Below are positions 1 to 6,322 of a stretch of 10,940 nt of DNA, piece by piece; the stretch's first letter is position 1, and every line of letters begins with the position of its first letter. Under the pieces are notes generated by a model that was given only the letters and a program-made list of their open reading frames with translations, was not told the DNA's origin and did no database searches. Both the position numbers and the translations under genes were made by a program. The stretch is from Gammaproteobacteria bacterium (GTDB lineage: Bacteria; Pseudomonadota; Gammaproteobacteria; JAABTG01), in NCBI GenBank assembly GCA_030066245.1, contig JASJBY010000100.1, positions 1-10,940 of the forward strand, written 5' to 3'.

Positions 1-1035
1 ACTTGTCCAAGCCAGCCTGAGACCATCCGGAGCAAACACGGGGAGACCGTCGAAACCGGGAGTGCTGGTGACGCGAACCGGCTTTTTCGTTCCGGCACTG
101 TCCACTATGTAAAGCTCAAAGTTGGCAAAGCCATGCCGGTTGGTGGCGAAAACGATGTAGTCGCCGGAGGGATGATAGAAGGGAGCCCACGACATGGCTT
201 TCAGGGAAGTGATCTGGCGCTTGTCCGTGCCGTCGACCTTCATGGTCCAAACCTCTGCCTGGGCGCCGTCTACGGAAAACCGCCGCCATACGATACGCCG
301 TCCGTCCGGGCTGAAGAATGGCCCACCGTCGTAACCCGCCGAGTCGGTCAAACGCCTCACCTGGCTGCCATTGGCAGCCATGACGTAAATCTCCATGAAG
401 TAGGATTTGTCGTAAACAAAGGTTTTCTGCTCTTCTTCGGAGAGGGGCGCTTCGTAGGCATGCCGGTTGGAGGCGAAAGCGATTAGCTTGCCGTCCGGTG
501 ACCAGGACCCCTCGGCGTCATAACCAAGAGTGTCGGTCAGGTTGGTAAGCTGCTCTCCGGTCGCGAGCACATCGTACAGGTCATAGTGCTCATCGAAGCT
601 CCAGGAGTACCGACTGGCCGTTCCAGCTGCACGTTTTTGAAGCTCCTGGACCTGCTTTGCTCGGGCCTGCGGGTCGGCGTGGGTTGCGGCGAAGAGTATC
701 CTGTCGCCCTGCGGATGAATCCACGCGCAAGTGGTTTTTCCGGTCCCGGTCGAAACGCGCCGGGTGTCACCCGTCTCCAGGTCCATGAGGTAGATCTGGT
801 AAAAAGGGTTTCCCGGCTCGCGTTCACTCTGGAAAACCAGTTGGCGTCCATCTGCAGAGAAATAACCTTCGCCCGACCGACGACCGTCGAAAATGAGCTG
901 GCGCACATTGGCCAGGAGGCGCTGCTCATGGTCCTTTCCGGAAGGATTCGGCGCGGTCGTCTCATCGACTGTCCATGCCGAAGACGCCCCCGTGAGGCCG
1001 CACGCCAGTACCACCGACCTGACCAAACGATGCAT
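1..1035 (-). CDS. Exported TolB/PD40-type beta-propeller protein (C-terminus beyond window)
   Basis: An uninterrupted frame of 345 codons runs from an ATG at 1035 off the left edge, so only the N-terminal part is present. A strong ribosome binding site (AGGAGG, about 1041-1046) fixes the start. The first residues (MHRLVRSVVLACGLTGASSA, then W) form a typical Sec signal peptide with likely cleavage after the SSA or nearby, so the mature protein should be periplasmic or surface exposed. The rest is a repeating pattern of PD40/WD40-like blades: FSADGRQLVFQSER, WSPDGKLIAFASNRH, FFSPDGRRIVWRRF, FYHPSGDYIVFATNRHG and, at the edge, APDGLRLAWTS. This is the propeller seen in TolB and in many periplasmic TolB-like proteins. 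The spacing of the blades and the lack of an N-terminal TolB domain argue against TolB itself. The function is unknown; a binding scaffold, or the propeller half of a peptidase or amidohydrolase, is possible. The gene seems to be transcribed alone from the promoter at 1113-1140. Confidence 0.93.
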   Translation of the reverse strand, partial: MHRLVRSVVLACGLTGASSAWTVDETTAPNPSGKDHEQRLLANVRQLIFDGRRSGEGYFSADGRQLVFQSEREPGNPFYQIYLMDLETGDTRRVSTGTGKTTCAWIHPQGDRILFAATHADPQARAKQVQELQKRAAGTASRYSWSFDEHYDLYDVLATGEQLTNLTDTLGYDAEGSWSPDGKLIAFASNRHAYEAPLSEEEQKTFVYDKSYFMEIYVMAANGSQVRRLTDSAGYDGGPFFSPDGRRIVWRRFSVDGAQAEVWTMKVDGTDKRQITSLKAMSWAPFYHPSGDYIVFATNRHGFANFELYIVDSAGTKKPVRVTSTPGFDGLPVFAPDGLRLAWTS

Positions 1036-1365
1036 GTGTTTCCTCCTCGCCGTCACATCACCTGTTGGGGACGCAGCCTCCCGCTCCGGAGACCACCCCG
1101 CACAGGTCGGTGACTATATCGGAAAGCTCTTCGCTGTCACCAGCGCCACCGGCGGGCTGTTGCCGTGTGGTTGGATGAGAGACGCGCTTAAGCATGACGA
1201 GAGACACCCAGGGCCGACCAGGGTTCCAACCAGGAGAGGTTCAGAGGAGAACGTTGTGGTCGCGTTCACCGCGTCACGGCAGGGCCATGACAGGGCCGGT
1301 AACCAGCCGGGTACCGCCAGGACACACCCGCGAAGCGACCCTAGCAAGTCCGTTCGACTCGACGT
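1036..1365. other. Intergenic stretch, no gene recognised
   Basis: Apart from the promoter at 1113-1140 and the ribosome binding site of the beta-propeller gene, no convincing coding or RNA feature is visible. Long open frames exist on both strands, but their translations are rich in R, P, G and S without any family-like pattern, as expected for random GC-rich DNA. The stretch could hold the eroded 3' part of the nuclease-like gene that begins upstream (1366-1494), but no recognisable C-terminal nuclease motif appears in any minus-strand frame. Confidence 0.4.
1113..1140 (-). promoter_or_regulatory. Candidate sigma70 promoter of the beta-propeller gene
   Basis: On the minus strand GTGACA (1135-1140, five of six matches to TTGACA) is followed after 16 bp by TATAGT (1113-1118, five of six matches to TATAAT). 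Transcription would start near 1106, about 70 bases before the ATG at 1035. No other comparably good promoter was seen between 1036 and 1365. The call rests on consensus matching only. Confidence 0.5.
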
Positions 1366-1494
1366 GCGGCCCGGCCGGTCGGCGGCCCGGATGCCTTGCA
1401 CACGGACACGGGTCTGGCCGCCCTTGTAGTCCATACGCAACGTGCCGTCGTCGAGCACGTGAGTCACTCCACCCACGTACTCTCCCTCGCCCTC
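1366..1494 (-). pseudogene. Possible remnant of a staphylococcal-nuclease-like (thermonuclease) gene
   Basis: Within an open minus-strand frame (1114-1647), the piece around GEYVGGVTHVLDDGTLRMD, continuing KGGQTRVRVQGI, resembles the N-terminal beta strands of the SNase (thermonuclease) family, where the usual pattern is V.DGDTL followed by RVRL.GIDAPE. Here the DGDT calcium-binding motif reads DDGT, and the GIDAPE motif reads GIRAAD. The residues before it (PLSAPLFAPAATPA) look like the end of a signal peptide, but no start codon with a ribosome binding site fits, and the sequence after RPGR no longer resembles the family. The best explanation is a truncated, decayed exported nuclease. An alternative is an unrelated small exported protein. 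The family assignment is by eye and is tentative. Confidence 0.35.
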
Positions 1495-1532
1495 GACCGC
1501 AGGCGTGGCGGCCGGCGCGAACAGCGGGGCGC

Positions 1533-1760
1533 TTAACGGCCAGCCAGGGCCTGCCCTGCTCCTGGCAGCTTCCAGCGGCGCGACTGCCGGCGGCTGTGCC
1601 CGAAGGTATCCACTGCGGCGAGCAGCCCGCCCGTTCCGACCAACCACCAGAAGACGCAGTCGATCCAGGGATTAACGAGCAGTCCCTGGTATCCGTATAC
1701 CGTGACGGCACCGACACCGAACATGGTCGCTAAGATCAAACCTGTGAGTGCGTAAACCAT
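1533..1760 (-). CDS. Small two-helix membrane protein, function unknown
   Basis: This 75-residue frame starts at the ATG at 1760, which is preceded by AAAGGTGG with five bases of spacing; a GTG at 1769 in the same frame overlaps that site and is less likely. The protein has two hydrophobic segments, about residues 2-24 (VYALTGLILATMFGVGAV...) and 31-50 (CVFWWLVGTGGLLAAV), separated by a short loop, and ends in an arginine-rich tail (HSRRQSRRWK). That layout fits an inner-membrane hairpin with both ends in the cytoplasm. The family is not recognised. The clean membrane pattern and ribosome binding site support a real gene, while its position next to a decayed nuclease-like sequence suggests an accessory or eroding region. 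Confidence 0.6.
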   Translation of the reverse strand: MVYALTGLILATMFGVGAVTVYGYQGLLVNPWIDCVFWWLVGTGGLLAAVDTFGHSRRQSRRWKLPGAGQALAGR

Positions 1761-2018
1761 TGTGACCACCTTTACGTCATGGTTTGCGGAGACGTCGTGA
1801 CCGATGGAGCTAGGTCGGGCACCCTGGCGCGGACGCGGCCCAGCCTGACAGTGTCACATTGCCCGGGTAAGCTTACCGGTCTGGATGTACGCCTGGAGTG
1901 TCGTTGGCTCTAGCAGCTCATCGGTGAACCGGTGAGCAGGGCCGCGGGCTCCTATCCAAGGCACGCGGCCTATGTTCGTGCGTGGGTATTGCGCGATAAT
2001 TTCGGCACTGAGTGGTTT

Positions 2019-2034
2019 TGTAACGGGTTGTTTC
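2019..2034 (+). promoter_or_regulatory. Possible OmpR-family direct-repeat binding site
   Basis: TGTAAC (2019-2024) and TGTTTC (2029-2034) form a direct repeat with starts exactly 10 bp apart, the spacing used by OmpR-family winged-helix dimers, and they resemble GTTAC/GTTTC half sites. The site lies 44-59 bp upstream of the start codon of an OmpR-type regulator, so autoregulation is plausible. Only two half sites are visible, and the match is by eye. Confidence 0.3.
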
Positions 2035-2040
2035 AGACCC

Positions 2041-2058
2041 CTGCCCGAGCGCGGGCAG
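2041..2058 (+). other. Stem-loop in the leader of the response regulator gene
   Basis: CTGCCCG-AGCG-CGGGCAG is a perfect 7-bp stem with a four-base loop. It lies 20 bases before the ATG at 2078 and has no T tract after it. In a transcript it would sit just upstream of the weak ribosome binding site (AGGG, 2071-2074), so an effect on translation or mRNA stability is possible. Confidence 0.4.
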
Positions 2059-2077
2059 ATCGGCGAGACTAGGGCCC

Positions 2078-2791
2078 ATGGAAAGTGAAAACCAACGTTT
2101 GCTAATCGTCGACGACGATGGGGGACTTCGGGACCTGCTCACCCGTTACCTGACCCAGGAAGGGTATCGGGTGACGGCAGTACCGGACGGTGCCGCCATG
2201 GACGCCTGCCTGTGCAAGGAGCAGGCAGACCTGGTCATCCTGGATCTGATGCTGCCCGGGGAGGACGGGCTTGCGGTGGCCCGGCGCCTGAGGGCCGAGA
2301 GCGATGTACCTATCGTTATTCTGTCGGCGCGTGGGGAGGATGTGGACCGTATCGTCGGCCTGGAGGTTGGCGCAGACGACTATCTTGGCAAGCCGTTCAA
2401 TCCGCGGGAGCTGCTTGCTCGCATTCGCGCCGTCATGCGACGCCGCACCGGCACCACCGCCCCGACCGGCAAGAAAGCGGTTTACGCTTTTGGGCCATAC
2501 CGACTGGACACGGCGTCCCAGCGCCTGACCCGAAACGGCGAAGAGGTAACACTCACCAGCGGTGAGTTCACCTTGCTGCGCATATTCGTCGAGCGCCCAA
2601 GCCGCGTTCTGAGTAGGGATACGCTGCTCGACCTCATCAAGGGCTACGAGCACACACCTTTCGACCGGAGCATTGACGTGCGCGTTGCCCGCCTGAGGGG
2701 CAAAATCGAAGACGACAGCAAGGACCCGCGCTACATCCGCACGGTGTGGGGAGAGGGCTACCTGTTTGCGCCAGAGGGCAACACTTCGTGA
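2078..2791 (+). CDS. ompR: OmpR-family response regulator
   Basis: This 237-residue protein is a two-component DNA-binding regulator. Residues 7-125 form the receiver domain: acidic pocket D12/D13, phosphoacceptor D56 (in LVILDLMLPGEDG), S83 and K105 in the GKPF motif. The stretches LDLMLPGEDGL, VDRIVGLE.GADDY and KPFNPRELLARIRAV are nearly those of gammaproteobacterial OmpR. Residues 140-232 form the winged-helix output domain, with TSGEFTLL, RSIDVRVARLRGKIEDD and YIRTVWGEGYLF. The length matches OmpR (239 in Escherichia coli). The ATG at 2078 has only a weak ribosome binding site (AGGG). The stop codon overlaps the start of the kinase gene downstream, so the pair is translationally coupled. 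OmpR-type orthology is likely, but another member of the RstA/OmpR group with a different signal remains possible. Confidence 0.93.
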   Translation: MESENQRLLIVDDDGGLRDLLTRYLTQEGYRVTAVPDGAAMDACLCKEQADLVILDLMLPGEDGLAVARRLRAESDVPIVILSARGEDVDRIVGLEVGADDYLGKPFNPRELLARIRAVMRRRTGTTAPTGKKAVYAFGPYRLDTASQRLTRNGEEVTLTSGEFTLLRIFVERPSRVLSRDTLLDLIKGYEHTPFDRSIDVRVARLRGKIEDDSKDPRYIRTVWGEGYLFAPEGNTS

Positions 2792-4095
2792 CCTGGAGCC
2801 TCGTTCCACGTTCGCTCTTCGCCAAGGCGGCCCTGACCCTCACGATTGCTTTTGTTTATTTCGCTCTCTTCACTCTGGCGGCGGTGGCCTACTACGTCCA
2901 AGTTCCTGTCGCCAGACGTTCTGCTGATGACCTGGCCGCCTTCATTCTCGTCGTCGCCCGCAGCTGGTCTCTGCAGCCGAAGCTGACGCGCAGCCGCTAC
3001 GCCGCAGAAGTCTACAAGAGCTACGGCTTACAGGTCAGCACCGACGAGGTGGAGCTGGAAGAAGTCCCCTACTACCTGCCGTACGTCTCCATGGTCGACT
3101 CCGCTCTGCAGACACGGAGCGGCGAGCGGCTGCCCATCGGCGGCAACGCCGTGGACGGAGAGCCCTGGTACTGGGTAGAAATGCAGGTCAACGGCGAATA
3201 CCTGCGCATCGGCTTTCCGCGCAGTCGCATGGGCGCCCGCACGCCAGCCGCCTTGCTGCTGGTGGTGCTCGGGAGCACTGCACTGGTGTTGATCACGGCC
3301 ATGATACTGACCCGTCGGATCACACGCCCCCTGCACCTGCTATCAGAGGCCGCTGAACGCGTCGGCAAAGGCAAGGAGGCGGTTCCCCTGCCTGAGACCG
3401 GACCCACGGAGCTCGTCTCACTGACTCGGCAGTTCAATCGCATGGACCAGCAGGTACGTGACCTCATCGATAACAGAACAACCCTGCTCGCGGGTATATC
3501 CCACGACCTGCGCACGCCCATCTCCCGGATGCGACTGGCTGTAGAGATGCTGCCAACGCGCAAGGAACCGGAACTCGTGAACGGCATAAAGCGCGACCTG
3601 GAAGCCATGAGCCGGCTGATCGCGGATGCCCTGGAGCTCAGCCGTGATCTGGAGGCCGGGCGAAGCGAAGCCTGCGACGTGACCGGTCTCATCACCGATT
3701 TGGCGGAAGAGGCGAACGAATTGGAGCGTCGCGTGGAGTGGACTCCAGAATCGCCGTGTGTCCGCGACATCAACGTCACGGCCTTGCGGCGGATCGTGGC
3801 CAACCTGGTGGAGAATGCGCTGCGTTATGGGGAGGGTGCACCGGTGACTCTCAGCCTGGGCTGCGCTGCAGGGCATGCGGTCGTCGCCGTCATGGACCGC
3901 GGACCTGGTATTCCGCCGGAGCAACGGGAGGCCGTGTTTCGCCCCTTTCACCGTCTGGAGCAGTCCCGGAGCGCGGATACCGGCGGCAGCGGACTGGGTA
4001 TGGCTATCGCCCGACAGCTGGCAGATGCCAACGGATGGCGCATTCGAATCCAGGACCGGGAGGGCGGCGGTGCACGCATTGAGGTGCAGCTGTGA
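2788..4095 (+). CDS. envZ: EnvZ-type sensor histidine kinase
   Basis: The start is taken as the GTG at 2788, which overlaps the TGA of the regulator (GTGA) and has GAGGG at 2774-2778; an in-frame ATG at 2746 lies inside the regulator gene and is less likely. The product is 435 residues (EnvZ is about 450). Order: transmembrane helix 1 (about 14-36), a periplasmic domain of about 115 residues, helix 2 (about 153-174), a HAMP linker (175-230), then the dimerisation/phosphotransfer domain with H239 in ISHDLRTPISRMRLAVEML. The ATPase domain follows, with N box N343 (NLVENALRYG), G1 box DRGPGIPP (370-377), F box VFRPFHR and G2 box GGSGLGMAIA (from 399). All catalytic motifs are intact, so it should phosphorylate the neighbouring regulator. 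The signal is unknown; osmotic or envelope state would be expected from the family. Confidence 0.92.
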   Translation: MTWSLVPRSLFAKAALTLTIAFVYFALFTLAAVAYYVQVPVARRSADDLAAFILVVARSWSLQPKLTRSRYAAEVYKSYGLQVSTDEVELEEVPYYLPYVSMVDSALQTRSGERLPIGGNAVDGEPWYWVEMQVNGEYLRIGFPRSRMGARTPAALLLVVLGSTALVLITAMILTRRITRPLHLLSEAAERVGKGKEAVPLPETGPTELVSLTRQFNRMDQQVRDLIDNRTTLLAGISHDLRTPISRMRLAVEMLPTRKEPELVNGIKRDLEAMSRLIADALELSRDLEAGRSEACDVTGLITDLAEEANELERRVEWTPESPCVRDINVTALRRIVANLVENALRYGEGAPVTLSLGCAAGHAVVAVMDRGPGIPPEQREAVFRPFHRLEQSRSADTGGSGLGMAIARQLADANGWRIRIQDREGGGARIEVQL

Positions 4096-4119
4096 CACGG
4101 ACAAGGTGCCGGGTCCGTG
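4096..4119 (+). terminator. Stem-loop directly after the kinase stop codon
   Basis: CACGGAC and GTCCGTG form a perfect 7-bp stem around a ten-base loop, beginning one base after the TGA of the kinase gene. There is no T tract, so it is at best a weak or factor-dependent terminator, or a 3' end stabiliser. The rest of the convergent gap (4120-4266) has only an imperfect CCCGGGC/GCCCCGGG hairpin near 4158-4180. Confidence 0.3.
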
Positions 4120-4266
4120 CGCATCCGTTACCAGCGTCAGGCGAGCGACGGACATAACCCGGGCTTCGGGCGATGCCCCGGGCGGGTGCGATCGCTCTAC
4201 TTGCAGGCAGCCCTCCGGTGGCGTCCCCCGTCACGCGCACGAGCGAATTCCAATGCGCCGACCCGC

Positions 4267-4893
4267 CTACACCGCTTTGACCATTCGCCGGACGCGGCGC
4301 GTCAGGCCACGGATATCGCGCACGTACTGGGACATGCGACTGTGCCGCACCCAGCTGAACTGCATGATGCGGCGCTCGCCCACGAATGGCTTGTGCCCGT
4401 GGTAAGAGTGGTCCGTGCGGCGAAAGGCCAGCAATGTCCCGCCCTCGGGTGCCACCTCTGCGGTATAGTCCTCGATGTCGTCTTTGGAGCGGAGCATGCG
4501 CAGTCTGCCCCCCTCGTGCGGCCAGTCCTCGTTGAAATAGATCAGCGTCGTTATGATTTTGCTCCAGTGATCGGCGTGAATGTTACCGTCGCTCTTCTCA
4601 CAGTACTTGCGAACGCTCACGGCAAGGGGAGCGCCATCCAGGGTCACGCCGAATTTCGCTGCGAAATGCTGCGCCACCTCGGGCGCGTTCAGTTCCTCCA
4701 GGAGCTGACCGAACGCCGGACCGTAGTTCGTGACGTCCTCTATGGCATAGTTGCTGGGCCCCGCGAGGTCGGGGAAGTCGCGATTCACCGCTTGCAGGGC
4801 CTGCGGTGAGAGAAAGCCGGGAACAACCAGAAAATCGAAGGGATCGCGCTGCAGCGGCGCAGCATCGAAAGCGTTCAGGTCGATTAACGACAT
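4267..4893 (-). CDS. 2-oxoglutarate/Fe(II)-dependent oxygenase
   Basis: The start chosen is the second of two adjacent ATGs (4893), because GGAG sits six bases upstream of it and only three bases from the first (4896). The protein has 208 residues. The non-haem iron site is visible as H106-x-D108 in NIHADHWSKI, with the distal histidine in RTDHSYHGHKPF (H162 or, more likely, H165). The 2-oxoglutarate-binding arginine is R174 or R175 in GERRIMQFSW. GGRLRML and EGGTLLAF are typical of the jelly-roll core of the prolyl-4-hydroxylase-like superfamily (PF13640 type). It should couple decarboxylation of 2-oxoglutarate to hydroxylation of a substrate; members next to surface-polysaccharide genes are common, but the substrate cannot be read from the sequence. 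The arginine-rich C-terminus (RGLTRRVRRM) could be membrane or nucleic acid associated. It is divergent from the sulfotransferase gene and shares its upstream region. Confidence 0.85.
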   Translation of the reverse strand: MSLIDLNAFDAAPLQRDPFDFLVVPGFLSPQALQAVNRDFPDLAGPSNYAIEDVTNYGPAFGQLLEELNAPEVAQHFAAKFGVTLDGAPLAVSVRKYCEKSDGNIHADHWSKIITTLIYFNEDWPHEGGRLRMLRSKDDIEDYTAEVAPEGGTLLAFRRTDHSYHGHKPFVGERRIMQFSWVRHSRMSQYVRDIRGLTRRVRRMVKAV

Positions 4894-5131
4894 CATGGTC
4901 TCCTGCACTGGAACTTGGCGTGACCCGCTCCTGCCATGCCGTATTTCCCTCGGAAAAAGGCTCGGATGGAGATTGGACTCAGTGGTCCCGGAGCGTGGAG
5001 TACTGCACGCGGTACACAGGGTTGGTAATATAACATGTTTGACGAAATCGACTGACGCAGAGGGCTGGTTGTTGTCATTGTGTTTCCTGGTGCAGCAACC
5101 CATGTGCGTCGCGACACCACGGGACTTCGGG
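4894..5131. promoter_or_regulatory. Shared divergent promoter region of oxygenase and sulfotransferase genes
   Basis: A short AT-rich island (about 5021-5041) stands out in GC-rich DNA. It contains -10-like hexamers on both strands: TATAAC at 5029-5034 on plus, and TATATT on minus in the same bases. Neither has a good -35 box, so an activator could be needed. Leaders would be about 60-90 bases (sulfotransferase) and about 130 bases (oxygenase). Open frames continue through this region in both directions but have no family-like content. Confidence 0.35.
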
Positions 5132-6109
5132 ATGTCTGAGATTCACGACAAATGGCGAAGCGGGCTCCGGGTGCTCATAGTAGGCGGTGCGTTCTTTCTG
5201 CCGAGACGCCGACGCAAGGCCCTGGAACGCTGGCTTCGCGGTCGCGAGGAGTACCGCAAGCTGCTCCTGGCGGACTGGGTCCTCATGTCCTGGGGCAAGA
5301 GTGGCCGTACGTGGCTACGGGTCATGCTCTCACGCTTTTACCAGGTCAAGCACGGGCTGTCGGATAGCGCGCTGATCGGATACGACAACTTCAAACGCAT
5401 CAACCCTGCTATTCCGAGCGTGCTCTTCAGCCATAACAACTACCTTCGGGACTACACGGGCAACTGGCGCTCAAAAGCGCACTTCAGCGGAAAACGTATC
5501 GTGCTCTTGGTTCGGGACCCTCGTGACGTGGCGGTCTCGCAGTATTTCCAATGGAAGCACCGAATGCGGCCGTCAAAGAAACTGCTCAATGACTATCCCC
5601 CGCATGGCGCCGACATCTCGCTTTACGACTTCGTCATGAATCCCAGCTGCGGCGTGCCCAAAATCGTGCGTTACTTCAACGGCTGGGAAGAGGCCATACC
5701 GGAGCTTGGGGAGGTCCTTGTGGTCCGCTACGAGGATATGCGCGCCGACCCCGTTCAGTGGCTGGGCAAGGTCCTCGACTTCATTGGCACACCCGGTACC
5801 GAACAGCAGGTGCGGGAAGCTGTAGAGTTCGCAGCCTACGAGAACATGAAGAAGCTGGAACAGAAGAAGACGTTCAAATCCAGCGGCGCGCGCGTCGTGC
5901 CCGGGGACCGCAACAACCCGGACTCCTACAAGGTGCGCCGTGCCAAGGTTGGTGGTTATCGGGATTACTTCGAAGACGCACAGGTCGCCGAAATCGACCG
6001 CCTGGTCGAAGAAGGACTATCGCCGTCCTTCCGCTACGACGGTTCCGCTGCCACTGGACCTGACGAGCGCAAAGCGTCCTCCGGGGCTGGCGTTGCTGCC
6101 AGTGCCTGA
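5132..6109 (+). CDS. PAPS-dependent sulfotransferase
   Basis: This 325-residue protein (from ATG 5132, MSEIHDKW) belongs to the sulfotransferase 1 superfamily. The 5'-phosphosulfate-binding loop is LMSWGKSGRTWLRVML (K56), the likely catalytic histidine is H101 in LFSHNNY, the 3'-phosphate-binding motif is LLVRDPRDVAVSQYFQW (R128, S136), and the C-terminal cofactor loop is KVGGYRDYF (272-280). It should move sulfate from PAPS to a hydroxyl or amino group on a carbohydrate, lipid or protein. The basic segment RRRRKALERWLRGREE follows a short hydrophobic stretch (LRVLIVGGAFFL, 12-23), suggesting weak membrane association. The start is uncertain: ATG 5102 is in frame 10 codons upstream, and neither has a strong ribosome binding site. 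The low-complexity tail after residue 303 looks dispensable. Neighbouring oxygenase and glycosyltransferase genes point to surface-molecule tailoring. Confidence 0.88.
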   Translation: MSEIHDKWRSGLRVLIVGGAFFLPRRRRKALERWLRGREEYRKLLLADWVLMSWGKSGRTWLRVMLSRFYQVKHGLSDSALIGYDNFKRINPAIPSVLFSHNNYLRDYTGNWRSKAHFSGKRIVLLVRDPRDVAVSQYFQWKHRMRPSKKLLNDYPPHGADISLYDFVMNPSCGVPKIVRYFNGWEEAIPELGEVLVVRYEDMRADPVQWLGKVLDFIGTPGTEQQVREAVEFAAYENMKKLEQKKTFKSSGARVVPGDRNNPDSYKVRRAKVGGYRDYFEDAQVAEIDRLVEEGLSPSFRYDGSAATGPDERKASSGAGVAASA

Positions 6110-6253
6110 GCAGCGCCAATCCTTCGCCAATGCAAAACGCATTCTACCCAGTGATGGACAGGCAGGCGGCGGTTCTGGTCGGCGCCGGATCGCAGGCCCA
6201 GGCGGCGAATGTTCCATTGTGCCGAATACGGTCGATACCGGGCGCAGGCTGCC

Positions 6254-6282
6254 TTGCTGCCCGCATGACGTTCTGATATAGA
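6254..6282 (+). promoter_or_regulatory. Candidate promoter of the glycosyltransferase gene
   Basis: TTGCTG (6254-6259) and TATAGA (6277-6282) are separated by 17 bp, and a TG at 6274-6275 gives an extended -10. Transcription would begin near 6289, about 35 bases before the GTG start. A 6-bp inverted repeat CGCCGC/GCGGCG (6284-6302) lies over the predicted start site and just before the ribosome binding site. The rest of the 213-bp gap (6110-6322) shows no gene. Confidence 0.4.
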
Positions 6283-6322
6283 TCGCCGCTCGGCCCGCGG
6301 CGGCAGAAAGAGGAAATCAGTC

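Larger units (their letters stand above)
1761..2077. promoter_or_regulatory. Palindrome-rich intergenic region between divergent genes
   Basis: The region separates the minus-strand membrane-protein gene from the plus-strand response regulator. No gene is supported in it. It carries TGACA-G-TGTCA (1846-1856), a perfect 12-bp palindrome GGTAAGCTTACC (1866-1877), a 22-bp inverted repeat with 10-bp arms and one wobble position (1916-1937), and 7-bp arms GGCCGCG/CGCGGCC (1940-1946 and 1964-1970). A -10-like GATAAT lies at 1995-2000 with no good -35 partner. These are plausible operator or RNA-hairpin elements. None is followed by a T tract, so they do not look like intrinsic terminators. Confidence 0.4.

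Noticed and set aside
1918..2142. Minus-strand 74-codon frame across the ompR upstream region
   Set aside because: It is rich in serine, arginine and proline, overlaps the regulator start, and lacks a ribosome binding site or hydrophobic pattern.
2102..2809. Long minus-strand open frame opposite the response regulator
   Set aside because: It is the antisense shadow of OmpR; high GC content keeps it open.
4188..4195. GCGATCGC octamer near the kinase-oxygenase boundary as a repeat family element
   Set aside because: Only a single copy was noticed, and an 8-bp palindrome is expected by chance in GC-rich DNA.
4117..4809. Long plus-strand open frame opposite the oxygenase gene
   Set aside because: It is antisense to a well-supported iron/2-oxoglutarate enzyme, and its translation has no family-like motif.
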